From: Ruegeria lacuscaerulensis | GTDB lineage: Bacteria; Pseudomonadota; Alphaproteobacteria; Rhodobacterales; Rhodobacteraceae | Assembly: GCF_013033355.1 (NCBI RefSeq) | Contig: NZ_WQDY01000004.1 | Coordinates: forward strand, 62,001-126,000 | DNA: 64,000 bases | Reading direction: 5' to 3' | Shown: positions 1 through 9,323 of the stretch, piece by piece | Layout: each line of letters starts with the position of its first letter | How positions within the stretch are numbered: position 1 is the first letter of the stretch | Position numbers and translations under genes: made by a program | Notes under the pieces: model-generated | Database searches by the model: none | What the model was told of the DNA's origin: nothing | The model's input: only the letters and a program-made list of their open reading frames with translations

Positions 1-276
1 ACGCATCTCGCGCGCGGCTTTGTTGGTGAATGTCACGGCCAGAATCTCATTCGGCCGCGCCTGCCCCTTGGTCAGAAGATGCGCAATCCGTGCCGTCAGC
101 GCCTTGGTTTTGCCGGTCCCTGCCCCGGCCAACATCAGAACCGGCCCATCCAGACGCTCAACCGCTTCGCGCTGCGCCGGGTTCAGATCATCAAGATAGG
201 GTGCGGGGCGCGCAACCATGGCGCGCTGGGACAGGGATGCGCCTTCAAAGGCGTCCATTTCATCGAAACTGCTCAT
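1..276 (-). CDS. UvrD/PcrA-type ATP-dependent DNA helicase, N-terminal part only (gene runs off the window)
   Basis: The minus strand encodes about 92 residues from ATG 276 to the window edge. The start reads [10 protein letters not shown], then a superfamily 1 Q-motif region (LNPAQREAV), Walker A (AGAGTGKT) and motif Ia ([12 protein letters not shown]). This order is characteristic of UvrD/PcrA/Rep 3'-5' helicases, which unwind DNA in repair and replication restart. UvrD and PcrA cannot be separated from the N-terminus alone. The gene is divergent from the GGDEF gene, with a 180-bp shared upstream region. The rest of the protein lies outside the window. Confidence 0.9.
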   Translation of the reverse strand, partial: MSSFDEMDAFEGASLSQRAMVARPAPYLDDLNPAQREAVERLDGPVLMLAGAGTGKTKALTARIAHLLTKGQARPNEILAVTFTNKAAREMR

Positions 277-456
277 CGTGCCAAACTACGCCGAATAAGG
301 CCCGAGGGAAAGAGTTTGTTCACCCCTTGTTCGCCAAGAATTACCGTTTGAACTATAAGCAATTCTATTCAACAGCTCTGCAGTTTGCCGGCCCGCGTTA
401 ACCTTTGCTCAAAAAAGCGCACCCGATAGTGAATTCAAAGCTGTGGGAGCGCGATC

Positions 457-2247
457 ATGGAACAAAAACTTAAACCAGGCTGGTCATATCGGCTGAAATT
501 GGCGGCCATTGTGCTGACGCTTTTGTCCCTGACCGCGTTTTCTGGCTGGGGAATATACGCAGTGCCTGCTCCGGTCGTGGACCGTATGCTTGAAGCGGAC
601 CTGAGAAAAGAAGCCACGCAGCTCGGCAAACAAGTGACATCGCACCTGAAGGATGTTCAAGCCACGTTCCAAACAGGATTCGTCGGCGGCCATGATCAGG
701 AGTTTCTTGAGCTTTTGCCTGCAACATCCGACATCTATCGTTTCAAACTGTTCAACGCAGATGGTCGCGTCTTCTGGTCTTCACGGTCCTCCGACCTAGG
801 GTCGGTGAACTCCAAACCGTACTTTGACACCGTAATCAAACAGGGCAATATCTACTATAAACACGAAGAAAAACCTTTGTCCGAGGTCGAGGATTTCGAT
901 GGCGACGCTATTCACGCCTCGGGCCCGCAAACACGCCACGTTGCCGAAATCTACACTCCGATCATTCGAGACGGTCGTTTTCTGGGCGCGATTGAGTTCT
1001 ATTCGGACATTACAGATGTCAGGAACCTGTTCATAGATCGCGTGCGACTGTCTCTGTTTATTCTTAGCACTGTTGCCCTTCTTGCGTTCAGTGTCGTGAC
1101 ATTGGTCGTGTTCCGCTCTAACCGCCGTCAGGTTCAAAGCCTTCGCGGGCGCGCAGCCAAGGAACGTGAGCTTATGGACGAACAACTGCGTTTGGCCCGA
1201 GAAGTCCGTTTGCTGGGCGAGTTGAATGAATGGCTGCAATCCAGCCGGTCTCTGGACGAGCTGTTCGACATGGTCTCGCGTTTTATGACCCACATCCTGC
1301 CCGAGTCAGAGGGCAGTGTGTATGTATACTCGAACTCACGCGATGTGCTGGATGGGTGTGCCAGTTGGAATGGTGGCACGCATAAGTCTCACATCCACCC
1401 CGAAGGATGCTGGGGCCTGCGTCGGGGGCGAACCTATGAATTCGGTGCGTCCGAGATTGACTTTGTATGTGAACATGCCGAGCCCCATGATGGCCGTCCT
1501 TACTTCTGCTTCCCGATTCTGGCCCACGGCGAAACGGTTGGTCTGCTGCATCTGCGGGCGCTGGAAGGTCGCGACAAGTGCTTTCACAAAAGCCGCAAAC
1601 TGGCGCAGCTATGTGCAGAGCAAATCAGCATGGCAATCGCCAACGTTCGGATGCGCGACCAGTTGCATGACCAGTCAGTGCGGGACCCGCTGACCGGCTT
1701 GTTCAACCGGCGGCACATGACCGAGACGTTGCGCAAGTCCATTAGCCGCAGCCAGCAAACAGGCGCTCCGCTCAGCCTGATTGCTGTGGACGTGGATCAC
1801 TTCAAAAAGTTCAACGACACTCATGGGCACGACGCCGGAGATATGGTTTTGCGCGCTGTTGGATCAGCAATGGAACAAGAGTGTGACCGGGATGAGATCG
1901 CCTGCAGGATCGGTGGGGAAGAGTTCATGCTGATCCTGCCCGACAATACTCAGGAAGATGCCATGACCCGCGCTGAACAGCTGCGCCAGGCGGTTGAAGG
2001 TATTACCGTGCGGTACGGTGAAAAATCGCTACCCCGCATAACGATTTCTGTGGGTGTCGCCAATTACCCGGCGCATGGAACCATGCCGCAGGATCTTATG
2101 CGCTCGGCGGATGATGCGCTGTATGAGGCCAAGGACAAAGGCCGCAATCAGGTTCAGGTTGCCGGAAAGATTGATCCGAGCTCTGGGCGCGGGGATCAGA
2201 CTGGCGTTACAACACCTTCCATCGCCAAAATTAGCGCAAAGTCCTAA
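457..2247 (+). CDS. Membrane diguanylate cyclase with periplasmic sensor, GAF and GGDEF domains
   Basis: 596 residues. TM1 is at about 12-35, followed by a periplasmic sensing region (about 36-195, PAS/Cache-like by position), TM2 at about 198-219, a charged coiled linker, a GAF-like region (about 255-395) and a GGDEF domain (about 405-570). The GGDEF domain begins with DPLTGLFNRR (410-419) and its active site is GGEEF (486-490), so two GTP should be condensed to cyclic di-GMP. The inhibitory I-site RxxD expected just before the active site reads DRDE, so product inhibition is probably absent. A GGGAGC ribosome site precedes the ATG. The N-terminal signal is unknown. Confidence 0.9.
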   Translation: MEQKLKPGWSYRLKLAAIVLTLLSLTAFSGWGIYAVPAPVVDRMLEADLRKEATQLGKQVTSHLKDVQATFQTGFVGGHDQEFLELLPATSDIYRFKLFNADGRVFWSSRSSDLGSVNSKPYFDTVIKQGNIYYKHEEKPLSEVEDFDGDAIHASGPQTRHVAEIYTPIIRDGRFLGAIEFYSDITDVRNLFIDRVRLSLFILSTVALLAFSVVTLVVFRSNRRQVQSLRGRAAKERELMDEQLRLAREVRLLGELNEWLQSSRSLDELFDMVSRFMTHILPESEGSVYVYSNSRDVLDGCASWNGGTHKSHIHPEGCWGLRRGRTYEFGASEIDFVCEHAEPHDGRPYFCFPILAHGETVGLLHLRALEGRDKCFHKSRKLAQLCAEQISMAIANVRMRDQLHDQSVRDPLTGLFNRRHMTETLRKSISRSQQTGAPLSLIAVDVDHFKKFNDTHGHDAGDMVLRAVGSAMEQECDRDEIACRIGGEEFMLILPDNTQEDAMTRAEQLRQAVEGITVRYGEKSLPRITISVGVANYPAHGTMPQDLMRSADDALYEAKDKGRNQVQVAGKIDPSSGRGDQTGVTTPSIAKISAKS

Positions 2248-2286
2248 ATTTCTTGCCGAATCAGACGCCAACCACGATCAATCCGT

Positions 2287-3444
2287 ATGGATTTGCACAG
2301 CAGATACCCCAGCATCGAAGATCTGAAGCGTCGGGCCAAAACCAGAATCCCCCATTTCGTGTGGGAATACCTGGACAGCGGTACCGGAGTCGAAGCAACA
2401 CTGAACCGAAACCGCGCCGCCCTGGATCGTATTGGCTTTTTGCCCTCAATCCTGCACGGAACGATATCTTGTGACACCGGCACCGATTTTTTGGGGAAAC
2501 GTTACCCGCTCCCGTTTGGTGTAGCTCCGATCGGAATGGCGGGCTTGATCTGGCCCGACGCCGAGGGAGTTTTGGCGCGGGCCTGCGCGGCGGCAAGCCT
2601 GCCTTTTACCCTCTCAAACGTTGCGACCCAAAGCCCCGAAGACCTGGACGGCCACATCGGGGATGACGCGTGGTTTCAACTCTACCCCCCAAAGGACCCA
2701 GACATCCGCATGGATTTGCTCAACCGGGTCAAAGCTGCCGGATTCTCAACGCTGGTAATGACTGCGGACGTGCCGGTGGCGTCTCGACGGGAAAGACAAA
2801 TCCGTTCGGGGCTTACGAACCCGCCCAGGCTGACCCCCCGCTTGCTGGCACAAATCATTCAACGGCCTGCATGGGCCCTTGCCATGGCGCGTAGCGGGCC
2901 ACCGCGGATGCGCACATTGGACAAGTACACCGACGATTCAAGCAATCTCCCTCCGACAGCGCATGTTGGGTATCTACTGCGCACGTCGCCGGACATGGAC
3001 TATGTCAGATGGCTGCGCGATGCGTGGGATGGTCCTTTCATAGTTAAAGGGGTTATGCGTGCCGAGGATGCTGAACCGCTGAAACAGGCGGGTGTCGACG
3101 CCTTGTGGATATCCAATCACGGTGGTCGACAGTTCGACGCCGCCCCCGCAAGTATCGAGGCGCTACCAGCCATTCGTGCCGCGACAGATCTGCCACTGAT
3201 ACTCGATAGCGGCATCGAAGGGGGGCTGGATATTCTGCGCGCGAAAGCACTGGGCGCAGATTTGGTCATGCTTGGGCGTGGTTTCATGTATGCTCTCGCA
3301 GCCCTAGGCGTCGATGGCCCTGACCATGCGATAGACATTCTGCGGCAAGATCTGCTGGCGAATATGGGTCAGCTGGGGGCAGAATCTGTAGATCACTTGC
3401 CACCTGCAATATCTCAGATTGATGCTGCGGCGCGGCACGTGTAA
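2287..3444 (+). CDS. FMN-dependent alpha-hydroxy acid dehydrogenase (L-lactate dehydrogenase family)
   Basis: 385 residues, the normal length for the family. It has the glycolate oxidase/LldD TIM barrel: PFGVAPIGMAG near the N-terminus, the catalytic His within SNHGGRQFD (about 279-287), and the FMN phosphate-binding stretch around LDSGIEGGLDILRAKALGADLVMLGR. The enzyme oxidises a 2-hydroxy acid such as L-lactate or mandelate to the oxo acid and passes electrons to quinone or another acceptor. The exact substrate cannot be read from sequence. It lies 39 bp after the GGDEF gene on the same strand, without a clear Shine-Dalgarno sequence. Confidence 0.85.
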   Translation: MDLHSRYPSIEDLKRRAKTRIPHFVWEYLDSGTGVEATLNRNRAALDRIGFLPSILHGTISCDTGTDFLGKRYPLPFGVAPIGMAGLIWPDAEGVLARACAAASLPFTLSNVATQSPEDLDGHIGDDAWFQLYPPKDPDIRMDLLNRVKAAGFSTLVMTADVPVASRRERQIRSGLTNPPRLTPRLLAQIIQRPAWALAMARSGPPRMRTLDKYTDDSSNLPPTAHVGYLLRTSPDMDYVRWLRDAWDGPFIVKGVMRAEDAEPLKQAGVDALWISNHGGRQFDAAPASIEALPAIRAATDLPLILDSGIEGGLDILRAKALGADLVMLGRGFMYALAALGVDGPDHAIDILRQDLLANMGQLGAESVDHLPPAISQIDAAARHV

Positions 3445-3568
3445 TACGTTAGCGCCAACATAGGGCGTTTGCGAGCGTTAACATGCCGGTTCTACCCAGA
3501 ACGACTGATATACGTGCGCGTATTGTCCGCTTATGAACACGGCCAAACCATAAAGACCGGGACCGCAA

Positions 3569-6500
3569 ATGACCGACTTCAACAAGATCCTGATCGCCAA
3601 CCGCGGCGAGATTGCCATTCGCGTGATGCGCGCAGCCAATGAGATGGGCAAACGCACCGTCGCTGTCTTCGCCGAAGAGGACAAGCTGGGCCTGCACCGT
3701 TTTAAGGCGGATGAGGCGTATCGCATTGGCGAAGGCATGGGCCCGGTGGCTGCATATCTTTCGATTGATGAAATCATCCGCGTCGCCAAGGAATGCGGCG
3801 CAGACGCGATCCACCCGGGTTACGGCCTGCTGTCGGAAAACCCCGATTTCGTGGATGCCTGTGTGCAGAACGGCATAACCTTTATCGGACCGAAAGCTGA
3901 AACCATGCGCGCCCTTGGCGACAAGGCCAGCGCCCGCCGCGTTGCGATTGCAGCTGGCGTTCCGGTCATTCCTGCAACTGAGGTTCTGGGCGATGACATG
4001 GACGCGATCCGCGCAGAGGCCGCCGAGATCGGTTACCCGCTGATGCTAAAGGCCAGCTGGGGCGGAGGCGGACGCGGGATGCGCCCGATCGAATCCGAGG
4101 CAGAGCTGGAAGAAAAGGTACTGGAAGGCCGCCGCGAGGCCGAGGCCGCTTTTGGCAATGGAGAAGGCTATCTGGAAAAGATGATCACCCGTGCCCGCCA
4201 TGTCGAGGTGCAGATTCTGGGCGACAAGCACGGTGAGATTTACCACCTGTACGAACGCGACTGCTCGGTTCAGCGCCGGAACCAGAAGGTCGTGGAACGC
4301 GCCCCTGCCCCGTATCTGTCTGACGAACAGCGCGCGGAAATCTGTGAACTCGGCCGCAAAATCTGCGCCCATGTGAATTATGAATGCGCAGGCACGGTCG
4401 AATTCCTGATGGATATGGAAACCGGCAAGTTCTACTTCATCGAAGTGAACCCCCGCGTACAGGTCGAACATACCGTCACCGAAGAGGTCACGGGCATCGA
4501 CATCGTGCAGGCGCAAATCCTGATCGCCGAGGGCAAAACCCTGGCCGAAGCAACTGGTGCTGCCAGCCAGTCCGACGTGCGTCTGAACGGTCACGCGCTG
4601 CAGACGCGGATCACGACCGAAGATCCGCAGAACAATTTTATCCCCGATTATGGCCGCATCACCGCCTATCGCTCGGCCACCGGAATGGGCATTCGTCTGG
4701 ATGGCGGCACGGCCTATGCGGGCGGGGTGATCACGCGTTATTACGACTCGTTGCTGACCAAGGTCACGGCCAAGGCGCCCACGCCTGAGGCTGCGATTGC
4801 GCGGATGGACCGGGCGCTGCGCGAGTTCCGTATTCGCGGTGTCAGCACCAATATCGACTTTGTCATCAACCTGCTGAAACACCCGACCTTCCTGTCGAAC
4901 GAATATACCACCAAGTTCATCGACACGACGCCGGATCTGTTTGCCTTCAAGCGGCGCCGCGACAGGGGCACCAAGGTTCTGACCTATATCGCGGATATTA
5001 CCGTGAACGGGCACCCCGAGACCAAGGACCGTCCCGAACCCCGCGCCGACCTGAAAGAGGCCAAGCCCCCCGCGTTGAAGGGGGAACCCCAGATGGGCAC
5101 CCGCAACCTGCTGGAGCAGAAAGGCCCGCAGGCGGTCGCAGACTGGATGAAGGCGCAGCGCCAGTTGCTGATTACCGACACCACCATGCGCGACGGGCAC
5201 CAGTCGCTGTTGGCCACGCGGATGCGCTCAATCGACATGATCAAGGTGGCACCGACCTATGCGGCCAATCTGCCGCAGCTGTTCAGCGTCGAATGCTGGG
5301 GCGGTGCGACCTTTGATGTGGCCTATCGGTTCCTGCAGGAATGCCCTTGGCAGCGTCTGCGTGACCTGCGCGAAGCGATGCCGAACCTGATGACTCAAAT
5401 GTTGCTGCGCGGTGCGAACGGGGTTGGCTATACCAATTACCCCGACAACGTGGTGCAGGAATTCGTCCGTCAGGCTTCGCAGAATATCGATGTGTTCCGG
5501 GTATTTGACTCGCTGAACTGGGTCGAGAACATGCGCGTGGCCATGGATGCTGTCGTTGAAAACGGCAAAATCTGTGAGGGCACCGTTTGTTATACCGGTG
5601 ATATTCTGGACCCGGATCGCGCCAAATATGACCTGAAATACTATGTCGGCATGGCGAAAGAGCTGCGCGACGCGGGGGCGCATGTTCTGGGCCTGAAAGA
5701 TATGGCTGGTTTGTTGAAGCCGGCCTCGGCCAAGATCTTGATCCGCGCGTTGAGGGAAGAGGTCGGACTGCCGATCCACTTCCACACGCACGACACCGCG
5801 GGCATCGCCAGCGCCACCATTCTGGCCGCGTCCGAGGCGGGCGTGGACGCGGTGGATTGCGCGATGGACAGCTTCTCGGGCAACACTTCTCAGGCGACGC
5901 TGGGCACCGTGGTCGAGGCGCTGCGACACACGGATCGTGACACCGGGTTGGACATCAAGGCCATCCGCGAGATCAGTGACTACTTCGAAGCAGTTCGTGG
6001 CCAGTACGCGGCGTTTGAGTCCAGCCTGCAGGCTCCGGCCTCCGAGGTTTATCTGCACGAAATGCCCGGCGGTCAGTTCACCAACCTCAAGGCGCAGGCG
6101 CGCAGCTTGGGGCTGGAGGAACGCTGGCATGAGGTCGCTCAGATGTATGCCGACGTGAACCAGATGTTCGGCGATATCGTCAAGGTGACACCATCGTCCA
6201 AGGTGGTTGGCGACATGGCGCTGATGATGGTCAGCCAGGGCCTGACCCGTGCTGACGTGGAAAGCCCGGATACGGATGTGGCCTTCCCTGATTCAGTCGT
6301 GGATATGATGCGCGGCAACCTGGGCCAACCTCCGGGCGGTTTCCCCGACACCATCATCCACAAGGTCCTCAAGGACGAGGCCCCCAACACGGATCGCCCC
6401 GGCAAGGATGTACCTGCCGTCGATCTTGAAGCCACCCGCGCCGAGCTGTCGAAGCAACTGGAAGGCAAAGAGGTCGATGACGAGGATCTGAACGGGTATC

Positions 6501-7006
6501 TGATGTATCCCAAGGTCTTCCTGGACTATATGGGCCGCCACCGTACCTATGGCCCGGTTCGCACCCTGCCCACACGCACCTTTTTCTACGGAATGGAACC
6601 GGGCGAAGAAATCACGGCCGAGATCGACCCCGGCAAGACGTTGGAAATTCGGTGTCAGGCCATTGGTGAGACCGACGAAAAAGGTGAAGTGAAGGTCTTT
6701 TTTGAACTCAACGGCCAACCGCGCGTAATTCGAGTACCGAACCGTCTTGTCACGTCGTCGACACAGACGCGCCCCAAGGCTGAAACCGGCAACCCCGGCC
6801 ACATCGGCGCACCAATGCCCGGCGTCGTCGCAACCGTTTCCGTTACTGCCGGACAAGAGGTGAAGGAAGGCGACCTGTTGCTGACCATCGAAGCCATGAA
6901 GATGGAAACTGGCATCCACGCAGAGCGTGACGCGACCGTTAAGGCGATCCACGTGCAGCCCGGCGGCCAGATTGACGCTAAGGACCTACTGGTCGAACTT
7001 GAGTGA
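3569..7006 (+). CDS. pyc: Pyruvate carboxylase, single-chain
   Basis: 1145 residues, full length for the alpha4-type enzyme. Domains in order: biotin carboxylase (about 1-460, beginning with KILIANRGEIAIRVMRAA; ATP-grasp GGGGRGM), carboxyltransferase (about 530-800, with TTMRDGHQSLLATRMR and the metal-binding HFHTHDTAG), a conserved PYC/OADA region, and a C-terminal biotinyl domain with the biotin-accepting lysine in EAMKME. It converts pyruvate, bicarbonate and ATP to oxaloacetate, the main anaplerotic reaction in this group. The gene stands alone, followed by a hairpin at 7032-7059. Confidence 0.97.
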   Translation: MTDFNKILIANRGEIAIRVMRAANEMGKRTVAVFAEEDKLGLHRFKADEAYRIGEGMGPVAAYLSIDEIIRVAKECGADAIHPGYGLLSENPDFVDACVQNGITFIGPKAETMRALGDKASARRVAIAAGVPVIPATEVLGDDMDAIRAEAAEIGYPLMLKASWGGGGRGMRPIESEAELEEKVLEGRREAEAAFGNGEGYLEKMITRARHVEVQILGDKHGEIYHLYERDCSVQRRNQKVVERAPAPYLSDEQRAEICELGRKICAHVNYECAGTVEFLMDMETGKFYFIEVNPRVQVEHTVTEEVTGIDIVQAQILIAEGKTLAEATGAASQSDVRLNGHALQTRITTEDPQNNFIPDYGRITAYRSATGMGIRLDGGTAYAGGVITRYYDSLLTKVTAKAPTPEAAIARMDRALREFRIRGVSTNIDFVINLLKHPTFLSNEYTTKFIDTTPDLFAFKRRRDRGTKVLTYIADITVNGHPETKDRPEPRADLKEAKPPALKGEPQMGTRNLLEQKGPQAVADWMKAQRQLLITDTTMRDGHQSLLATRMRSIDMIKVAPTYAANLPQLFSVECWGGATFDVAYRFLQECPWQRLRDLREAMPNLMTQMLLRGANGVGYTNYPDNVVQEFVRQASQNIDVFRVFDSLNWVENMRVAMDAVVENGKICEGTVCYTGDILDPDRAKYDLKYYVGMAKELRDAGAHVLGLKDMAGLLKPASAKILIRALREEVGLPIHFHTHDTAGIASATILAASEAGVDAVDCAMDSFSGNTSQATLGTVVEALRHTDRDTGLDIKAIREISDYFEAVRGQYAAFESSLQAPASEVYLHEMPGGQFTNLKAQARSLGLEERWHEVAQMYADVNQMFGDIVKVTPSSKVVGDMALMMVSQGLTRADVESPDTDVAFPDSVVDMMRGNLGQPPGGFPDTIIHKVLKDEAPNTDRPGKDVPAVDLEATRAELSKQLEGKEVDDEDLNGYLMYPKVFLDYMGRHRTYGPVRTLPTRTFFYGMEPGEEITAEIDPGKTLEIRCQAIGETDEKGEVKVFFELNGQPRVIRVPNRLVTSSTQTRPKAETGNPGHIGAPMPGVVATVSVTAGQEVKEGDLLLTIEAMKMETGIHAERDATVKAIHVQPGGQIDAKDLLVELE

Positions 7007-7031
7007 ACGATCTAGTTTAATTCCCAACCTT

Positions 7032-7059
7032 CGGGCCGCTCGGACATCCGGGCGGCCCG
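7032..7059 (+). terminator. Hairpin after pyruvate carboxylase
   Basis: An 8-bp GC stem (CGGGCCGC with GCGGCCCG) encloses a second small stem (CGGA/TCCG) and is followed by TCGCTTTG. It lies 25 nt after the pyc stop. The T-tract is poor, so termination may be partial. Confidence 0.45.
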
Positions 7060-7084
7060 TCGCTTTGCAAACGGGAGGGAAAAC

Positions 7085-7468
7085 ATGCTGTCTATCACAC
7101 CTATCTACGCTGCGCTGCTGGCGATCATCTACGTCGCTCTCAGCGGCTGGGTCATTAGTACCCGCCGGAGCCAAAAGATCTCGTATGGCGACTCGGGCAA
7201 CAGCGAGATGCTTAAAGCGGTACGCACCCATTCCAACTTTGCAGAATATGCTCCGTTTGGGTTGCTGCTGATCGCCATGGTCGAGCTTCAGGGGGCGAGC
7301 GGCCTGTTGGTCAATCTGTTGGGGCTGTGTTTGCTGGCCGGGCGCATGCTGCATGCCTATGGTTTCGGTAAAACGCCTCAGATCGTTATCCTGCGCCAAC
7401 TCGGTATGGTTTTGACGTTCACAGCCCTTCTGGTGGCGGCTATCTCGAATCTGATATTAGCCTTTTGA
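7085..7468 (+). CDS. MAPEG-family membrane protein
   Basis: 127 residues with about four hydrophobic helices. The cytoplasmic segment NSEMLKAVRTHSNFAEYAPFGL matches the conserved MAPEG (eicosanoid/glutathione metabolism) signature, including the Arg-x-His-x-Asn-x-x-Glu pattern. Bacterial members are inner-membrane proteins that may bind glutathione; their physiological role is usually unknown. A GGGAGGG ribosome site sits 8 nt before the ATG. It is close behind pyc but separated from it by a hairpin, so co-transcription is uncertain. Confidence 0.85.
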   Translation: MLSITPIYAALLAIIYVALSGWVISTRRSQKISYGDSGNSEMLKAVRTHSNFAEYAPFGLLLIAMVELQGASGLLVNLLGLCLLAGRMLHAYGFGKTPQIVILRQLGMVLTFTALLVAAISNLILAF

Positions 7469-7784
7469 TCACCGCAACGCGGGTCAGCCGGTCAAAACAC
7501 GTGTTTCAACCCTAGGCAATTGCCCGAGGTCAGGCTCGGCCTTTCCAAGCCTGTCCTCGTCCCGCACGCTCAGTGCACAGCTTAAAACGATCAAACCGGC
7601 TAATAGAGCCGTCTTAATGTCTGCCACCCGCTTCATTTCCTCGTTTCCATCCTTGTTGTTTTACGTTGCTCTATGTCTTGAACACTTCAGCAGCGCATTT
7701 CCGTCGAAATATTTTTGCACCTTTTTGTGCTTTTCTGCTTGCAGCCCTGCGCGGGAATTTATACATCCCTCCTCACTCAACGGC
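7469..7784. other. Intergenic region before the tRNA-Gly pair
   Basis: 316 bp with no convincing gene. The first half is GC-rich and the last 160 bp are AT-rich. A short open frame (62 codons at 7617-7805) runs into the tRNA and has no ribosome site, so it is not called. The likely tRNA promoter is at the right end. Confidence 0.6.
7739..7765 (+). promoter_or_regulatory. Candidate sigma-70 promoter of the tRNA-Gly genes
   Basis: TTGCAG (7739-7744) and TATACA (7760-7765) are spaced by 15 bp and lie about 20 bp before the first tRNA. The spacing is short of the ideal 17, so the assignment is tentative. Confidence 0.45.
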
Positions 7785-7859
7785 GCGGGCGTAGCTCAGG
7801 GGTAGAGCATAACCTTGCCAAGGTTAGGGTCGGGCGTTCGAATCGCCTCGCCCGCTCCA
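7785..7859 (+). tRNA. tRNA-Gly (GCC), first copy
   Basis: 75 nt including an encoded CCA. The acceptor stem GCGGGCG pairs with CGCCCGC. The anticodon loop is TTGCCAA with anticodon GCC, and the T-loop is TTCGAAT. It reads GGC/GGT glycine codons. An identical copy follows 33 bp downstream. Confidence 0.97.
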
Positions 7860-7892
7860 TTGAGAGGTCTTCGGACCAACATAGTATCTGAT

Positions 7893-7967
7893 GCGGGCGT
7901 AGCTCAGGGGTAGAGCATAACCTTGCCAAGGTTAGGGTCGGGCGTTCGAATCGCCTCGCCCGCTCCA
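7893..7967 (+). tRNA. tRNA-Gly (GCC), second copy
   Basis: 75 nt, identical base for base to the copy at 7785-7859, with anticodon GCC and encoded CCA. The 33-bp spacer and common orientation suggest one primary transcript processed into two tRNAs. Confidence 0.97.
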
Positions 7968-8064
7968 GATACCAAATTCTTGAAACTTTTCTGGCCACCT
8001 GCCGATTGTTACGCCATTCTGTTGGCGTTGTAGGTGTTATCGTTACAAGTTTCAGGATTTTAAC

Positions 8065-8931
8065 ATGTCAGGATATAGTATCAGGTCACTGACCGCCGAT
8101 GAATTGCAACACGCCGTTGACTGGGCCGGCCGCGAAGGGTGGAACCCCGGCGTGCACGACGCTCAGTGTTTTCGCCCAACAGACCCAAGTGGATTTCTGG
8201 GCGGCTTTCTGGATGGTGAGATGATCGCGTCGGTCTCGGCCGTGAACTATGACGACGCTTTTTCGTTCCTTGGCTTTTACATTGTTCGGCCCGAATTTCG
8301 ACATCACGGCCACGGTCTCGAGATAGCCAGACACGCACTTGCCCATTGTGAAGGCCGCAACATGGGGCTGGATGGCGTGGTCGAGCAACAGGATAATTAC
8401 CGGAAATCAGGGTTCACCTTTGCCTACAACAATTTCCGCTTCGGCGCCCCCGTTCGACAGGTCTTGCCCAAACTGGGTCAAGTTCTGGGCAATGGGGTTG
8501 CGCCCATAAAGACAGCCACCGACGCCCTTAAAGCCTACGACCGACAGCTATTCCCGGCAGCGCGGGACGCATTTTTGCAAAGCTGGCTAAGCGCGTACTC
8601 CCACATCTCACGCGTCTACACCGAAAATGGTCAGATCAGAGGATATGCCACCCTTCGCCCCTGCAAAACGGGGTACAAAGTCGGCCCGCTTTTTGCCGAT
8701 GACGCCGCAATTGCTCAGGCGCTTTTGGCCAGTTTGCTCGCCGCTATTCCCGTAGATCATCGCGATCACGATGTCTTTGTCGACATGCCCCAGCCCAACG
8801 ATGCTGCTATCGCGATGGCGCAGCAGTTGGAGTTAAAGAAAGTGTTCGAAACAGCGCGCATGTATTCCGATCATGAACCGGACATCGACCTGAGTCGGGT
8901 TTTCGGGGTAACTACGTTTGAGTTGGGTTAG
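8065..8931 (+). CDS. GNAT-family N-acetyltransferase with a C-terminal second domain
   Basis: 288 residues. The N-terminal half has the GNAT fold: VDWAGREGWNPG, a beta4 strand ending in FYIVRPEFR, then the acetyl-CoA-binding motif A as HHGHGLEIARHAL, and GFTFAYNNFRF at the end of the domain. The C-terminal half (about 165-288) resembles the second acetyltransferase domain seen in two-domain GNAT proteins. It transfers an acetyl group from acetyl-CoA to an unidentified amine. Its stop overlaps the convergent Lrp-type gene by 4 bp. Confidence 0.85.
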   Translation: MSGYSIRSLTADELQHAVDWAGREGWNPGVHDAQCFRPTDPSGFLGGFLDGEMIASVSAVNYDDAFSFLGFYIVRPEFRHHGHGLEIARHALAHCEGRNMGLDGVVEQQDNYRKSGFTFAYNNFRFGAPVRQVLPKLGQVLGNGVAPIKTATDALKAYDRQLFPAARDAFLQSWLSAYSHISRVYTENGQIRGYATLRPCKTGYKVGPLFADDAAIAQALLASLLAAIPVDHRDHDVFVDMPQPNDAAIAMAQQLELKKVFETARMYSDHEPDIDLSRVFGVTTFELG

Positions 8932-9167
8932 AACGCCTTGAACGTCATCGTGGTCAGCGATCTTTCGATATCAGGAATCACCAGCAAGTTTTCGTTGATG
9001 AAATGACCCACATCTTCAGTTTCCGGAATATAGAGCTTTAGCAGCAGGTCGTATTCACCACTGGTCGAATAAAGCTCGGAATGAATTTCGCGCAGGGCGA
9101 TGTCTTCGGCCACCTTATAGGTGGTGCCGGGTTTGCAGCGGATCTGGATGAAAACGCAGGTGGACAT
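8928..9167 (-). CDS. Stand-alone Lrp/AsnC ligand-binding (RAM) domain protein
   Basis: 79 residues from ATG 9167. The whole protein is one alpha/beta RAM domain ([52 protein letters not shown]), without the N-terminal helix-turn-helix of Lrp regulators. Such stand-alone domains assemble into ring oligomers and bind amino acids or other small ligands; the function is usually unknown. The minus-strand frame stays open far upstream across hisB, but only this part has family character. It is divergent from hisB, so a link to amino-acid sensing is possible but unproven. Confidence 0.88.
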   Translation of the reverse strand: MSTCVFIQIRCKPGTTYKVAEDIALREIHSELYSTSGEYDLLLKLYIPETEDVGHFINENLLVIPDIERSLTTMTFKAF

Positions 9168-9323
9168 GGGCCGGGCCTTATTGGTTCGTGTTGGTCGCAA
9201 GCTGGCACGAGGCGCGCCGGGGTGCAATCCCCTGCAACAGTTTACGGCGAATGCGCCTTTGCGGTCTGGATATGCGCGCCCTTCCCCGTCTATAAGCGCG
9301 CCTGTAGCAAAAGGAATTCGCCC

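Noticed and set aside
4046..6130. Two long minus-strand frames (384 and 300 codons)
   Set aside because: Both antisense to pyruvate carboxylase, whose motifs are complete on the plus strand.
7617..7805. 62-codon frame before tRNA-Gly
   Set aside because: Runs into the tRNA and has no ribosome site; the region more likely holds the tRNA promoter.
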